64,000 nt of DNA, from NCBI GenBank assembly GCA_947245585.1, contig CAMXPV010000007.1:1-64000 (forward strand). Direction: 5' to 3'. The stretch is from an uncultured Lachnospiraceae bacterium (GTDB taxonomy: Bacteria; Bacillota; Clostridia; Lachnospirales; Lachnospiraceae). Position numbers and translations under genes: made by a program. The notes under the pieces are model-generated. The model did not search any database, had not been told where the DNA came from, and worked only from the letters and a program-made list of their open reading frames with translations. This document shows, piece by piece, positions 34,346 to 42,968 of the stretch; positions within the stretch are counted from its first letter, which is position 1, and each line of letters begins with the position of its first letter.

Positions 34346-35224
34346 TCAATACCGTTTCGTCTCCTGTAGTTCCCGATACAAAATCTTATAATTCTCATAC
34401 CGCACAGCGCTGATCTTTCCCGCCTCCACGGCCTCCTTCACTCCACAGGAAGGCTCGCTCAGATGAGCGCAGCCGCGGAATTTGCAAAAGGGTTCGTATT
34501 CCCGAAACTCGGGATAATAGCCGCCAAGTTCCTCCTTGGTAATATCAAGGATATCCAGAGAAGTAAATCCAGGCGTGTCTACGATGTAAGTCTCTCCCCC
34601 CAGTGCAATCATCTCCGAATGTCTGGTGGTATGCCTGCCCCTTTCAATCTTTTGGCTGATCTCCCCTGTTTCCATGTGTGTGTCCGGCGAAAGCTGATTG
34701 ATCAGAGAAGACTTCCCCACGCCGCTTGGCCCTGCCAGTGTAGTGGTTTTCCCTGCAAGCACATCCCTTACCTGATCTAAGCCGCGGTTCTCCAACGCGC
34801 TTATAAATAACACATGATATCCGCAAGTCTCATAGGCTGTCCGCAAATCTTCCTTCTCCTGTGGGGAAGCAATATCTTCCTTGTTAAAGCATATAATCGT
34901 CGGAAGTTTTTGCTGCTCCATGCGGATCAGAAACCGGTCTAACAGATTGAAATTAGGATTGGGTTTCACGATTGCAAACAGAACAAGCGCCTGATCCACA
35001 TTAGCCACCGCAGGCCGGATCAGCGCGCTTTTTCTCGGCAGAATCCGACGAATATTGCCGAGTTTGTCTGCCTCATCCAGTACGTCAAGCTCCACGTTAT
35101 CCCCCACAAGCGGCTTGACGCCCTCTTTTCTGAATATTCCCTTTGCCTTGCACTCATAGATGCCGTGCCCCTCCACGTGCACATAGTAGAAGCCGGCGAT
35201 CCCTTTCATAATCTTCCCATACAT
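34346..35224 (-). CDS. rsgA: Ribosome small subunit-dependent GTPase RsgA
   Basis: A circularly permuted GTPase of 292 aa that checks late 30S assembly. Order: an OB-fold (GKIMKGIAGFYYVHVEG), then G4 FNKED, G1 GPSGVGKSSLINQL, G3 VDTPGF, and a C-terminal zinc knuckle (CKFRGCAHLSEPSCGVKEAV). I chose ATG at 35224 (MYGKIMKGIAGFYYV), matching homologues. An ATG at 35263 would add 13 residues encoded by a dispersed hairpin repeat, not by conserved protein. It follows prkC, as in many Firmicutes (prpC-prkC-rsgA). Confidence 0.94.
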   Translation of the reverse strand: MYGKIMKGIAGFYYVHVEGHGIYECKAKGIFRKEGVKPLVGDNVELDVLDEADKLGNIRRILPRKSALIRPAVANVDQALVLFAIVKPNPNFNLLDRFLIRMEQQKLPTIICFNKEDIASPQEKEDLRTAYETCGYHVLFISALENRGLDQVRDVLAGKTTTLAGPSGVGKSSLINQLSPDTHMETGEISQKIERGRHTTRHSEMIALGGETYIVDTPGFTSLDILDITKEELGGYYPEFREYEPFCKFRGCAHLSEPSCGVKEAVEAGKISAVRYENYKILYRELQETKRY

Positions 35225-35227
35225 ATA

Positions 35228-35270
35228 TTTCAACCCATGCGGAGAATGCCTGCTTTTGGGCATTCTCCCA
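35228..35270. repeat. Dispersed hairpin repeat, copy 1
   Basis: ggagaatgcc (35241-35250) pairs perfectly with ggcattctcc (35259-35268). The flank tcaacccatgc and the AAAAGC-type loop recur at 40711-40750. It lies between the prkC stop and the rsgA start. Read on the minus strand it encodes MPKSRHSPHGLK, in frame with rsgA. Confidence 0.75.
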
Positions 35271-35283
35271 AGTTCTTCTCACT

Positions 35284-37392
35284 TTATTCTTCTGTGAAGT
35301 TCACCTGTCTCTCTATCGTCTTAACCTCCGATCCGCCGCCTTCGGTGGTCGTTTCCCCGGTTTCCGGATTGGTAACCGTGGTAGGTTCGGTCTTCACCGT
35401 AAAGCTGTAGCGAATCACACCGGAAGGGGATTTGATCCCCGTATAGTTGGCCGCCACCGGAAAAGTTGTCGTCTGGGTGCTCAAAAGCTGTGTGCCGTCA
35501 TGGGTCACAAGCGTCACCCAGACCTCCATGCCGTTCTGATACTCAGGCGCTTCCGTGGGCGCGGTGATCGACTCGGAATAGCGGTACGTCTTCTGGGAGG
35601 GGCCTGAACTGATCCGAAGATCTACAGCCGTCCCTTTATCCACGTAGGAGCCCTCAGAATAGCTCTGGTAGCACACCAGATCAACCTCTGTCTCCTCATT
35701 CTCCACCTGTGTCACCGTTCCAACGGTAAGGCCGCTCTCCGTCAGGGTAGCTGTGGCATCCATCTCGGTCATATCCATCACCTTCGGCACCCTGACTTTA
35801 TTGTCCTCCGCCCCCTGGCTGACACGGATCGTGATATTGGAGCCTGCGGGAGCCTTCGTCTCCGCCTCCGGCGATTGGGAAATCACCATGCCCTTTTCCA
35901 CCGACGAGTCATAGCTTTCCACCACGTTGACAACAAAGCCTTCCTTCGTCAGTACAGACTCCGCCTCCGTCTGTGACTTTCCTGTGACATTGGGCACCTG
36001 CACGCCTTCCGCCGCCTCCGCCACCGTCAACACAACATTAGTGCCTTTGTCCAACATAATTTTTTCCTTAACACTAGCTTTCAGTACGGTTCCCGCATCG
36101 TAACTGCTGTTCTCTTCATACTTGATCTCCGGCGACAGGCCCAGATCCAACAGAGCTTTCTTAGCCTCGTCCACGTGCATACCCACCACACGGATCATCT
36201 CCACCTGTTCCGTCTCCTGCGCCTGCTCTTCCTCATTCGCGCCAAAATGGAAGACACCCATGGTTCTGCCCACCATAAAGATCAGGATACAGCCGATCAG
36301 GAGAGCCGCCACCACCGCCAATATCGTGGTGATCTTCTCCATTTTGGGATCGTAATCTTCCTCATCGTCATCCCAGTCTTCATCCTCATCCTCTTCGTAA
36401 TAACGATCGTTATCTCTTCTATCCCTGTCACGGACATCTTTTTTCAGGCGCATGGCCTCATCCATGGAATCCCGGCTCTCTGACTGCCGCTTAATCTGCA
36501 CCATATCTTTGTCCGTAATCATGCGGGTGGAGGCCTCTTCATCGGGATCGGCCACTTTGACAAAATCCTCATCCGGACTGATCAGGGACTGTTTCAAATC
36601 TGAAATCAGCTCGGCCATGGACTGGTATCTTCTGTCGGGACTTTTCTGACAACATTTCAATACGATCTGTTCCACACAGACCGGAATTTCCGCCACATAC
36701 TCTCTTGGGGAGGGGAACTCCTCCTGAATGTGTTTGATGGCGATGGCAACAGTGGTCTCCCCGTTAAAAGGCACCCTGCCTGTCAGCATCTCAAACATGG
36801 TTACACCGAGGGAATAAATATCGCTCTTCTCATCACTGTAGCCGCCCCTTGCCTGTTCCGGAGAAGTATAGTGAACGGAACCCATGACATTGGAGGTAAT
36901 GGTGTTGCTAGTGGCCGCCTTAGCGATACCAAAGTCCGTCACTTTCACCTTTCCTTCCTTGGAAATGATAATATTCTGCGGTTTGATATCCCTGTGGATA
37001 ATATGGTTGTTGTGAGCCGCCTCTATGCCCATGGAAACCTGAATTGCAATGCTCACAGCCTCCTTTACGGAAAGCCTTGCCTTCTTCTCAATATACTTCT
37101 TGAGGGTAATTCCTTCCACGAGTTCCATGACAATGTAGTGGTTCTCGCTTTCCTCTCCCACGTCATAGACATTGACGATATTGGGATGCATCAGCCCGGC
37201 CGCCGCCTGTGCCTCTATGCGGAACTTGGACACAAAGTTGGCATTCTCACTGAATTCCTGCTTTAAAACCTTCACCGCCACAAAACGGTTCAGCTTATGG
37301 TCTTTTGCTTTATATACATCTGACATGCCGCCGGTACCGATCTTTTCCAAGATCTCATACCGATCCACAATCATCATTCCTATCTTAATCAT
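35284..37392 (-). CDS. prkC: Serine/threonine kinase PrkC with PASTA repeats
   Basis: A 702-aa membrane kinase sensing cell wall fragments. The kinase domain (~10-270) has the GTGGMSDVYKAK glycine loop, AVKVLK lysine, HRDIKPQN catalytic loop and DFG. An acidic/basic juxtamembrane stretch precedes a membrane helix (ITTILAVVAALLIGCILIFMVG, ~360-382). Three PASTA repeats follow (VGMHVDEAKKALLDLGL, VPNVTGKSQTEAESVL, VPKVMDMTEMDATATL) and then a ~120-residue beta-rich extracellular tail ending VERQ-type sequence, which is less common. The ATG at 37392 overlaps the end of prpC by 8 bases. Partner phosphatase and rsgA flank it. Confidence 0.95.
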   Translation of the reverse strand: MIKIGMMIVDRYEILEKIGTGGMSDVYKAKDHKLNRFVAVKVLKQEFSENANFVSKFRIEAQAAAGLMHPNIVNVYDVGEESENHYIVMELVEGITLKKYIEKKARLSVKEAVSIAIQVSMGIEAAHNNHIIHRDIKPQNIIISKEGKVKVTDFGIAKAATSNTITSNVMGSVHYTSPEQARGGYSDEKSDIYSLGVTMFEMLTGRVPFNGETTVAIAIKHIQEEFPSPREYVAEIPVCVEQIVLKCCQKSPDRRYQSMAELISDLKQSLISPDEDFVKVADPDEEASTRMITDKDMVQIKRQSESRDSMDEAMRLKKDVRDRDRRDNDRYYEEDEDEDWDDDEEDYDPKMEKITTILAVVAALLIGCILIFMVGRTMGVFHFGANEEEQAQETEQVEMIRVVGMHVDEAKKALLDLGLSPEIKYEENSSYDAGTVLKASVKEKIMLDKGTNVVLTVAEAAEGVQVPNVTGKSQTEAESVLTKEGFVVNVVESYDSSVEKGMVISQSPEAETKAPAGSNITIRVSQGAEDNKVRVPKVMDMTEMDATATLTESGLTVGTVTQVENEETEVDLVCYQSYSEGSYVDKGTAVDLRISSGPSQKTYRYSESITAPTEAPEYQNGMEVWVTLVTHDGTQLLSTQTTTFPVAANYTGIKSPSGVIRYSFTVKTEPTTVTNPETGETTTEGGGSEVKTIERQVNFTEE

Positions 37393-38131
37393 GTTCTACC
37401 TCGTCTGCTAACGGTTCGATAACGATTGCCGATATATTGTCTCTGCCGCCGTTCCTGTTGGCCGTCTGTACCAGTTCTTCTACCCTGTCCTTGAGGCTTT
37501 TGCCATTCTTTAAGATTTGGCATATCGTCTCGTCGTCCACCATGTTAGTCAAACCATCCGAACAAAGTAAAACCATATCTCCTGTCTCTAATTCCAGATC
37601 AAAAAAATCCACTTCCACATCATCCCTTGCCCCTACCGCCCGGGTGATGATATTTTTATCCGGGTGGTTTCTGGCCTCTTCCCGGCCGATGCCGCCCATT
37701 CTGACCATCTCCTCCACAAGGGAATGGTCTTGCGTGATCTGTGTAATCTTATCGCCTATGACGTAGAGCCTGCTGTCCCCCACATTCGCCACCTGTAAAA
37801 GCCGGTCGATGCAGGTTGCCGCAACAAGCGTCGTTCCCATGCCGTTTAAAGCGAAATCCTCACTGGCCCGCTCACGCAGAACCTGATTCGCCCTGGATAT
37901 GGCATGATTTAATATCTTCACGGGACTCTTCTCTAAAGAGGACGACACCTCCCCCGTCACCGTCTTCACCGCCAGATCGGAGGCGTAGTCTCCCGCCTTA
38001 TGGCCGCCCATACCATCCGCTACAATGAAGAGATTTGGCAGGTTCCCGATGGGATTCTCCGTGAGATAAATATAGTCCTGATTCAGTTGTCTTCTTCGCC
38101 CGATATCAGTCAGCGCATAAGACCTGAGCAC
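37385..38131 (-). CDS. prpC: PP2C-type phosphatase PrpC/Stp
   Basis: A 248-aa manganese-dependent protein phosphatase that reverses PrkC phosphorylation. PP2C motifs are visible: TDIGRRRQLNQDY, VADGMGGHKAGDYAS (metal-binding Asp and Gly), LNGMGTTLVAA, VGDSRLYVIGDKITQITQDHS, VLLCSDGLTNMV and NRNGGRDNISAIVIEPL. The frame is open further upstream to a TTG at 38173, but a GTG at 38131 with GGAGG 8 bases before it begins the conserved sequence and is the better start. Stop and prkC start overlap, indicating coupled translation. Confidence 0.93.
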   Translation of the reverse strand: MLRSYALTDIGRRRQLNQDYIYLTENPIGNLPNLFIVADGMGGHKAGDYASDLAVKTVTGEVSSSLEKSPVKILNHAISRANQVLRERASEDFALNGMGTTLVAATCIDRLLQVANVGDSRLYVIGDKITQITQDHSLVEEMVRMGGIGREEARNHPDKNIITRAVGARDDVEVDFFDLELETGDMVLLCSDGLTNMVDDETICQILKNGKSLKDRVEELVQTANRNGGRDNISAIVIEPLADEVEHD

Positions 38132-38235
38132 AGCGTATTCCTCCGTTATTAAGCGATTTGCATATTTTACCAATTACCAATGTTAGCATATTACCTGTAA
38201 AAAAGCAAATGTAACTGCTCTACACAGGATTTTAT

Positions 38236-39291
38236 TTACATCTCTTTCATTTCTTCTAAAAAGCGCCGCCTGAGCTGGCCGCAGGCTCCATCGATATCCC
38301 GGCCCATCTCCCGGCGGATCGTGGCGTTTACCCCTTTTTTTTGCAAAAGCGCCGCAAAAGTCTCTACTGACTGACGCTCGGACTGTACATAATTTCTCTC
38401 TCTAACCGGATTCACCGGTATCAGATTCACATGACAGTTAAGCCCTCTGATTAGTGCTGCCAAAGTCTCCGCATCTTTTCTGGAATCATTCACATCCCGC
38501 ACCAGACTGTACTCAAAAGTAATCCGTCGTCCGGTCTGTTCAAAATAGTAGGCGCAGCAAGCCATCAACTCTTCCAGGCTGTACTGATTGGCGATCGGCA
38601 TAAGTTCCCGCCGTTTTTCATCCGTTGCCGCATGGAGGGAAAGGGCCAGTGTAATCTGTAATTTCTCCTGGGCCAGGCTTCTCATCTTCGGCACAATGCC
38701 ACAGGTTGACACGGTCACGTTTCTCTGGCTGATATGCAGTCCGTTCTCATCCGTGAGCAAGGTGATAAACTGCAGAAGATTCTCATAATTATCCAACGGT
38801 TCCCCGCTTCCCATCACAACCACGTTTGACACCCGCTCTCCCGTCTCCAACGTGATGGCGTAAATCTGGTCAAGCATCTCCGCCGGCGTCAGATTCCGCA
38901 CAAGCCCATCCAATGTGGACGCACAGAAACGACAGCCCATCCGGCACCCCACCTGAGAGGAGACACAGACTGAGTTTCCGTGCTTATAGCGCATCCATAC
39001 GCTCTCCACCACATTGCCGTCAGAAAGGGCAAACAGATATTTTTTCGTGCCGTCCACGGCCGACTCCTGCACCGCCACCGTTTTCAGCGCCGTATACCTA
39101 TATCTTTCCCCACATTTCGCTTTCATAGCCGCCGGAATATTGCTCATTTCCCCATAATCCCGCGAAAGCTTCCTGTGCATCCACTCATAGAGCTGTGCGC
39201 CGCGAAAAGGTTTCTCGCCGATCTGCTCCATTTCCTCCTTGAGCTGTGCAAGCGTGAGGGACTTGATCTCTTTTTTCTCCATTGTCTCCAT
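38236..39291 (-). CDS. rlmN: Dual-specificity RNA methyltransferase RlmN
   Basis: A radical-SAM enzyme of 351 aa that makes 2-methyladenosine at A2503 of 23S rRNA and A37 of some tRNAs. The CxxxCxxC cluster (GCRMGCRFCAST) is intact, with the GSGEPLDNYENLLQF segment, LALSLHAATDEKRRELMPI, and VNLIPVNPV. The C-terminal methyl-carrying cysteine is in DIDGACGQLRR. The start at 39291 has AGGT nearby; a second ATG three codons later is possible. It lies between rsmB and prpC in a conserved order. Confidence 0.95.
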   Translation of the reverse strand: METMEKKEIKSLTLAQLKEEMEQIGEKPFRGAQLYEWMHRKLSRDYGEMSNIPAAMKAKCGERYRYTALKTVAVQESAVDGTKKYLFALSDGNVVESVWMRYKHGNSVCVSSQVGCRMGCRFCASTLDGLVRNLTPAEMLDQIYAITLETGERVSNVVVMGSGEPLDNYENLLQFITLLTDENGLHISQRNVTVSTCGIVPKMRSLAQEKLQITLALSLHAATDEKRRELMPIANQYSLEELMACCAYYFEQTGRRITFEYSLVRDVNDSRKDAETLAALIRGLNCHVNLIPVNPVRERNYVQSERQSVETFAALLQKKGVNATIRREMGRDIDGACGQLRRRFLEEMKEM

Positions 39292-39316
39292 TTGGACCTG
39301 CCTTCTCCCCGTCGCG

Positions 39317-40696
39317 CTACGTTAGGTTCTCCCGCTTCTTTAGCTTGGCGAAAAAGAACCCGTCCGCCTCATGAATGCCCGGCAAAAGCTGAATCATACC
39401 CTGTCCTGCCTCTTTTTTCAGTTTCTCAGGCATATCTTTTTCCATACTCACTCTCTCCAAACCAAAACTCTCACAGATCCACTCCACCATCCTTTCATTT
39501 TCACCGGGATTCATGGTACAGGTACTGTACATCAAAATTCCCCCCGGCTTGATATAATCAATAACATTCGCTATTATACTTCTTTGCAGTTCCTCAATTT
39601 CCCGCAGTGATTCCGCCGTCACCCGGTATTTGATATCCTGTTTATGGCCGATCACGCCAAGCCCTGAACAGGGTACATCCGCCAAAAGGATATCCGCCTT
39701 TCCCACAAGGCCCTCGTTTCTCTCTCTCGCATCCTGCACTCTGACAGTCACATTTTGGAGCCCAAGGCGGGCGCGGTTTTCCTCGATCTTTGCCGTTTTA
39801 TACGGACTCACATCGCAGGCAATCACCTGTCCTGTACCCTGCAGCTTACCCGCCGCGTGGAGCGCCTTCCCTCCGGGCGCCGCACAGACATCAATCACCG
39901 TATCTCCGGGACGAATGCCTGCCGCCTCCACCACCAACATGGAACTCACATCCTGTACCGCAAAACGGCCCTCCGTATATCCGTCAAGCCGGCGGATTCC
40001 CGTTGCTTTCTGAATCTCCACCGCATAGGACAGATAGGGATGCTCCGCCACCTGCACACCGGCATCTTCCCAGGCCGTCAAAAGCGTTTTCCGCTCCTGG
40101 TCCGTAAGGTCTTCGTCCAACCGGACGCAAACTGCCCTTCTCTCAAGAAAAGCTTCCGAAGTCTTCTCGCAGGCCTCCTGTCCATAGGCACCTGAAAGAT
40201 GAGCGACCAACCACGGCGGCATGGAGTATCGCACGGAAAGCCAACCCTCCAAATCTTTCTCCCTGTCCGGGTAGACAATCCTTTTCTTCTCCCTGTCAAC
40301 GGTTCGCAAAACCCCGTTCACATATCCCTGCAGTTGTTGAAACCGCCGCTTTTTTGCCAGTTTCACCGCCTCGTTGCAGACCGCCGCAGAAGGAATATGT
40401 TCCATAAAAAGAAGTTGGTACACGCCCATGCGCAGAAGCGCCCGGATCAGTGGTTTCATTTTCGTAACAGGTGTTTTTGAATACTGGTCAAGCACATAGT
40501 CGATCTGTATTCTCCGCTCAATCGTCCCCTCGCAGACCCGCTTAATAAAAGCTTTTTCTTTCCCGTCAAGATAATCGTACTTGTCAAGGGCTGCCGCAAT
40601 CAGGACATTGCTGTATTCCTCGCTCTTTTCCAGTTCCAACAGAATATCCAAAACCACTTCCCGCACATTGATTCCCGCCACGTTTCCCTCTCCCAT
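39317..40696 (-). CDS. rsmB: 16S rRNA m5C967 methyltransferase RsmB
   Basis: A 459-aa enzyme with an N-terminal NusB-like RNA-binding domain (VREVVLDILLELEKSEEYSN, KAFIKRVCEGTIERRIQIDYVL) and a C-terminal SAM domain with DVCAAPGGKALHAAG and the catalytic cysteines in DVPCSGLGVIG and YSTCTMNPGENE. It methylates C967 of 16S rRNA. The open frame extends to 40831 but the extra 45 codons lie in a dispersed hairpin repeat and inside the upstream protease gene, so I use ATG at 40696. The ribosome-binding site there is weak; GTG codons slightly downstream are alternatives. Confidence 0.92.
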   Translation of the reverse strand: MGEGNVAGINVREVVLDILLELEKSEEYSNVLIAAALDKYDYLDGKEKAFIKRVCEGTIERRIQIDYVLDQYSKTPVTKMKPLIRALLRMGVYQLLFMEHIPSAAVCNEAVKLAKKRRFQQLQGYVNGVLRTVDREKKRIVYPDREKDLEGWLSVRYSMPPWLVAHLSGAYGQEACEKTSEAFLERRAVCVRLDEDLTDQERKTLLTAWEDAGVQVAEHPYLSYAVEIQKATGIRRLDGYTEGRFAVQDVSSMLVVEAAGIRPGDTVIDVCAAPGGKALHAAGKLQGTGQVIACDVSPYKTAKIEENRARLGLQNVTVRVQDARERNEGLVGKADILLADVPCSGLGVIGHKQDIKYRVTAESLREIEELQRSIIANVIDYIKPGGILMYSTCTMNPGENERMVEWICESFGLERVSMEKDMPEKLKKEAGQGMIQLLPGIHEADGFFFAKLKKRENLT

Positions 40697-40710
40697 GATT
40701 CCGCTTACTC

Positions 40711-40750
40711 TCAACCCATACAGAGAATGCCGCTTTTCAGGCATTCTCAC
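40711..40750. repeat. Dispersed hairpin repeat, copy 2
   Basis: gagaatgcc (40723-40731) pairs with ggcattctc (40739-40747), with flanking tcaacccat as in copy 1 at 35228-35270. It lies between the stop of the protease gene and the rsmB start. On the minus strand it reads MPEKRHSLYGLR in frame with rsmB, close to copy 1's MPKSRHSPHGLK. Confidence 0.75.
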
Positions 40751-40751
40751 A

Positions 40752-41462
40752 TTAGTCGCGCCTTCTGTCGTTCCCGAACAACAACACCAACCGCAGCAGT
40801 TGTAAAATCGCCGATGCGGCCGCCGCCACATAGGTCAGGGCCGCCGCCTTAAGCACCTTCCTGCACCCGTTCGTCTCGTCCCTGTCCAACATACCGTAAT
40901 CTCCCAACATAGCAAGGGCTCTGCCGGAAGCGTTAAACTCCACAGGCAGGGTCACCACCTGAAACAGCACCGCCAGGGCAAATACCCAGATTCCGATCTG
41001 AATCAATGTCTGGTTCATCCCCAGAATCGCGCCCAGGATAATCAGCGGGATCCCCGCCTTGGAACCGATATTCGCCACCGGCACAAGCGCAGAGCGAAAC
41101 CGCAAAGGCGCATAGCCCTTGTCATGCTGCACTGCATGGCCGCACTCATGGGCCGCCACACCGATGGCTGCCACGGAATTGGAACCGTACACCGAATCGG
41201 AGAGCCGCAGCACTTTGTTTGACGGGTCATAGTGATCCGTCAGGCTTCCGGCCACATGCTCAATACGCACGTCATAGATCCCCGAAAGCTGCAAGATCCG
41301 CTGCGCCGCCTGCGCGCCTGTCATGCCCGTCCTGCTAAGCACTTTAGAATACTTGCTGTAAGTGGAGCTGACTCTCGCCTGCGCCCAGAGACAGAGCACA
41401 GCCCCGATCAACACCAAAAAATACGTCGGGTCAAAATAATATCCAAAACCATAATATCCCAT
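40752..41462 (-). CDS. Membrane zinc metallopeptidase, YugP family
   Basis: A 236-aa membrane protein with the zinc motif HECGH (AAHECGHAVQHDKGY, about residues 120-134), flanked by LRLSDSVYGSNSVAAIGVA. Membrane segments lie at the N-terminus (YFLVLIGAVLCLWAQARV), after the motif (VANIGSKAGIPLIILGAIL) and at IGIWVFALAVLFQVVTLPVEF, with AFNASGRALAML nearby. ATG at 41462 has GGAGG 8 bases upstream; the longer frame to 41486 overlaps fmt. The biological substrate of this family is not well defined. It sits between fmt and rsmB, a frequent arrangement in Clostridia. Confidence 0.88.
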   Translation of the reverse strand: MGYYGFGYYFDPTYFLVLIGAVLCLWAQARVSSTYSKYSKVLSRTGMTGAQAAQRILQLSGIYDVRIEHVAGSLTDHYDPSNKVLRLSDSVYGSNSVAAIGVAAHECGHAVQHDKGYAPLRFRSALVPVANIGSKAGIPLIILGAILGMNQTLIQIGIWVFALAVLFQVVTLPVEFNASGRALAMLGDYGMLDRDETNGCRKVLKAAALTYVAAAASAILQLLRLVLLFGNDRRRD

Positions 41463-41478
41463 ATCTTTTCCTCCAAAT

Positions 41479-42420
41479 CTACTCAAACAGTTCGCCGACC
41501 TTCACAGGATAACCCAGTAAAAAGTCCTTCACCGCCATCCGCTTCTTCCCCTCCGGCTGTACCGCTTTTATTTTCAGCAGGCCCTTCCCTGTCTGCACAT
41601 AAAAAGCGTCCTTGTCCACCCGGACGATAGCGCCCGGCACCGCCTGTTTGTCCATCGCCTGTGTTTCCTCCTCAGGCTCCTCTTCCCAAATTTTTAAAGT
41701 TTTCCCGCGAAAGACCGTGGAAGCGCCGGGCCAGGAAATGAGTCCCCTGATCAGACAGTCCAACTTCCCCGCCTCCATACTCCAGTCAATCTTTCCCATG
41801 GCTTTGGTCAGCATCTTCGCGTAGGAGGAATCCTCATCCCGCTGTTTTTCCGGTGTCACTTCCCCCGCCTCTATTCTTGGAATGGCCTCCACAATCAGCT
41901 GTGCGCCTGCCAAAGCCAACTTGTCATGCAGGGTGTCCGCCGTCTCGTCAGGGGCAATCTCCACCGACCTGCGAAAAAGCATATCCCCGGTGTCCAGACC
42001 TTTCTCCATCCGCATAATAGTAACGCCCGTTATCTTTTCTCCATTGATGATAGCCCACTGAATCGGCCCGGCGCCCCGGTACTTTGGCAAAAGAGAGGCA
42101 TGGATATTCACACAGCCGTACTTTGGCATGTCGAGAATCTCCTCCGAGAGAATCTGTCCGAAGGCCGCCACCACAAAGAGATCTGCATCATAGCTGCGCA
42201 GATGCTCTACCGCCTCCGCCTCCTTGATCTTCACCGGTTGAAAAACGGGAATCCCATGGGCAAGCGCACACTGCTTGACAGGTGTCATCTGCATCTCTTT
42301 CCCCCTGCCCTTTGGCTTATCTGGCTGGGTCACCACTGCCGCCACCTGATGGCCTGCCTCCACGATGGCGTTTAACGCCCCCACCGCAAAATCCGGCGTT
42401 CCCATGAACACCACTCTCAT
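41479..42420 (-). CDS. fmt: Methionyl-tRNA formyltransferase
   Basis: A 313-aa enzyme that formylates initiator Met-tRNA with 10-formyl-THF. Typical segments are VVFMGTPDFAVGAL, TQPDKPKGRGKEM, the catalytic NIHASLLPKYRGAGPIQWAI, GVTIMRMEKGLDTGDML, and a C-terminal OB-like domain (SWPGASTVFRGKTLKI). It follows def by 3 bases, a universal pairing since deformylase removes the group Fmt adds. Confidence 0.96.
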   Translation of the reverse strand: MRVVFMGTPDFAVGALNAIVEAGHQVAAVVTQPDKPKGRGKEMQMTPVKQCALAHGIPVFQPVKIKEAEAVEHLRSYDADLFVVAAFGQILSEEILDMPKYGCVNIHASLLPKYRGAGPIQWAIINGEKITGVTIMRMEKGLDTGDMLFRRSVEIAPDETADTLHDKLALAGAQLIVEAIPRIEAGEVTPEKQRDEDSSYAKMLTKAMGKIDWSMEAGKLDCLIRGLISWPGASTVFRGKTLKIWEEEPEEETQAMDKQAVPGAIVRVDKDAFYVQTGKGLLKIKAVQPEGKKRMAVKDFLLGYPVKVGELFE

Positions 42421-42423
42421 AAA

Positions 42424-42906
42424 TCAGTCCTCCTCATCCTGCAGATCTTCCGTATTCATCAGGGGGCCTTCCACCTTTTCCACATAGAGGTGTCCCTCCA
42501 GATGATCCAACTCATGACAGATGGCTCTGGCAAGCAGCTCCGTCCCCTCCACCTCAAAAGGTTTCAAATCTTCGTCATAGGCCAAAGCCTTCACATAATT
42601 GGGCCTCTTCACATGTCCGGTCTTTCCGGGAACACTCAGACAACCCTCATAGCCCTCCTGTTCTCCACTGGTCTCCAAAATCTTGGGATTAATCATCAAT
42701 AAGGGGTCCTCCCCTGTCGTATCGATTACCACCACGCGCTTCAGAATACCCACCTGGGGCGCTGCAAGTCCCACGCCGTTCTCCTCATAAAGCGTCTCAA
42801 ACATATCGTCGATCAGCTCTTTAAGCCGCGGCGTAACTTCTGTCACCTCCTTGCATTTCTTCGTCAAAACCGGATCTCCGATCTCCCTGACTTTTCTGGT
42901 TGCCAT
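42424..42906 (-). CDS. def: Peptide deformylase
   Basis: A 160-aa metalloenzyme removing the N-formyl group from new proteins. All three motifs are present: GVGLAAPQVG, EGCLSVPG (metal-binding Cys) and HELDHLEG (HExxH-type). The length is short to normal for a type 1 enzyme. The ATG at 42906 starts MATRKVREIGDPVL, as in homologues. It lies between priA and fmt in the same operon. Confidence 0.96.
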   Translation of the reverse strand: MATRKVREIGDPVLTKKCKEVTEVTPRLKELIDDMFETLYEENGVGLAAPQVGILKRVVVIDTTGEDPLLMINPKILETSGEQEGYEGCLSVPGKTGHVKRPNYVKALAYDEDLKPFEVEGTELLARAICHELDHLEGHLYVEKVEGPLMNTEDLQDEED

Positions 42907-42968
42907 GATACCTTTCCTCCTGTCTTTCCCTTTTGTCTCTCCTTTTAGGAGTGCTCGTGCCTTGCTCT

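Noticed and set aside
34225-35263. Longer N-termini for rsgA (from 35263) and rsmB (from 40831)
   Set aside because: The extra residues are encoded by a repeated hairpin element and, for rsmB, also by the end of another gene; homologues start later.
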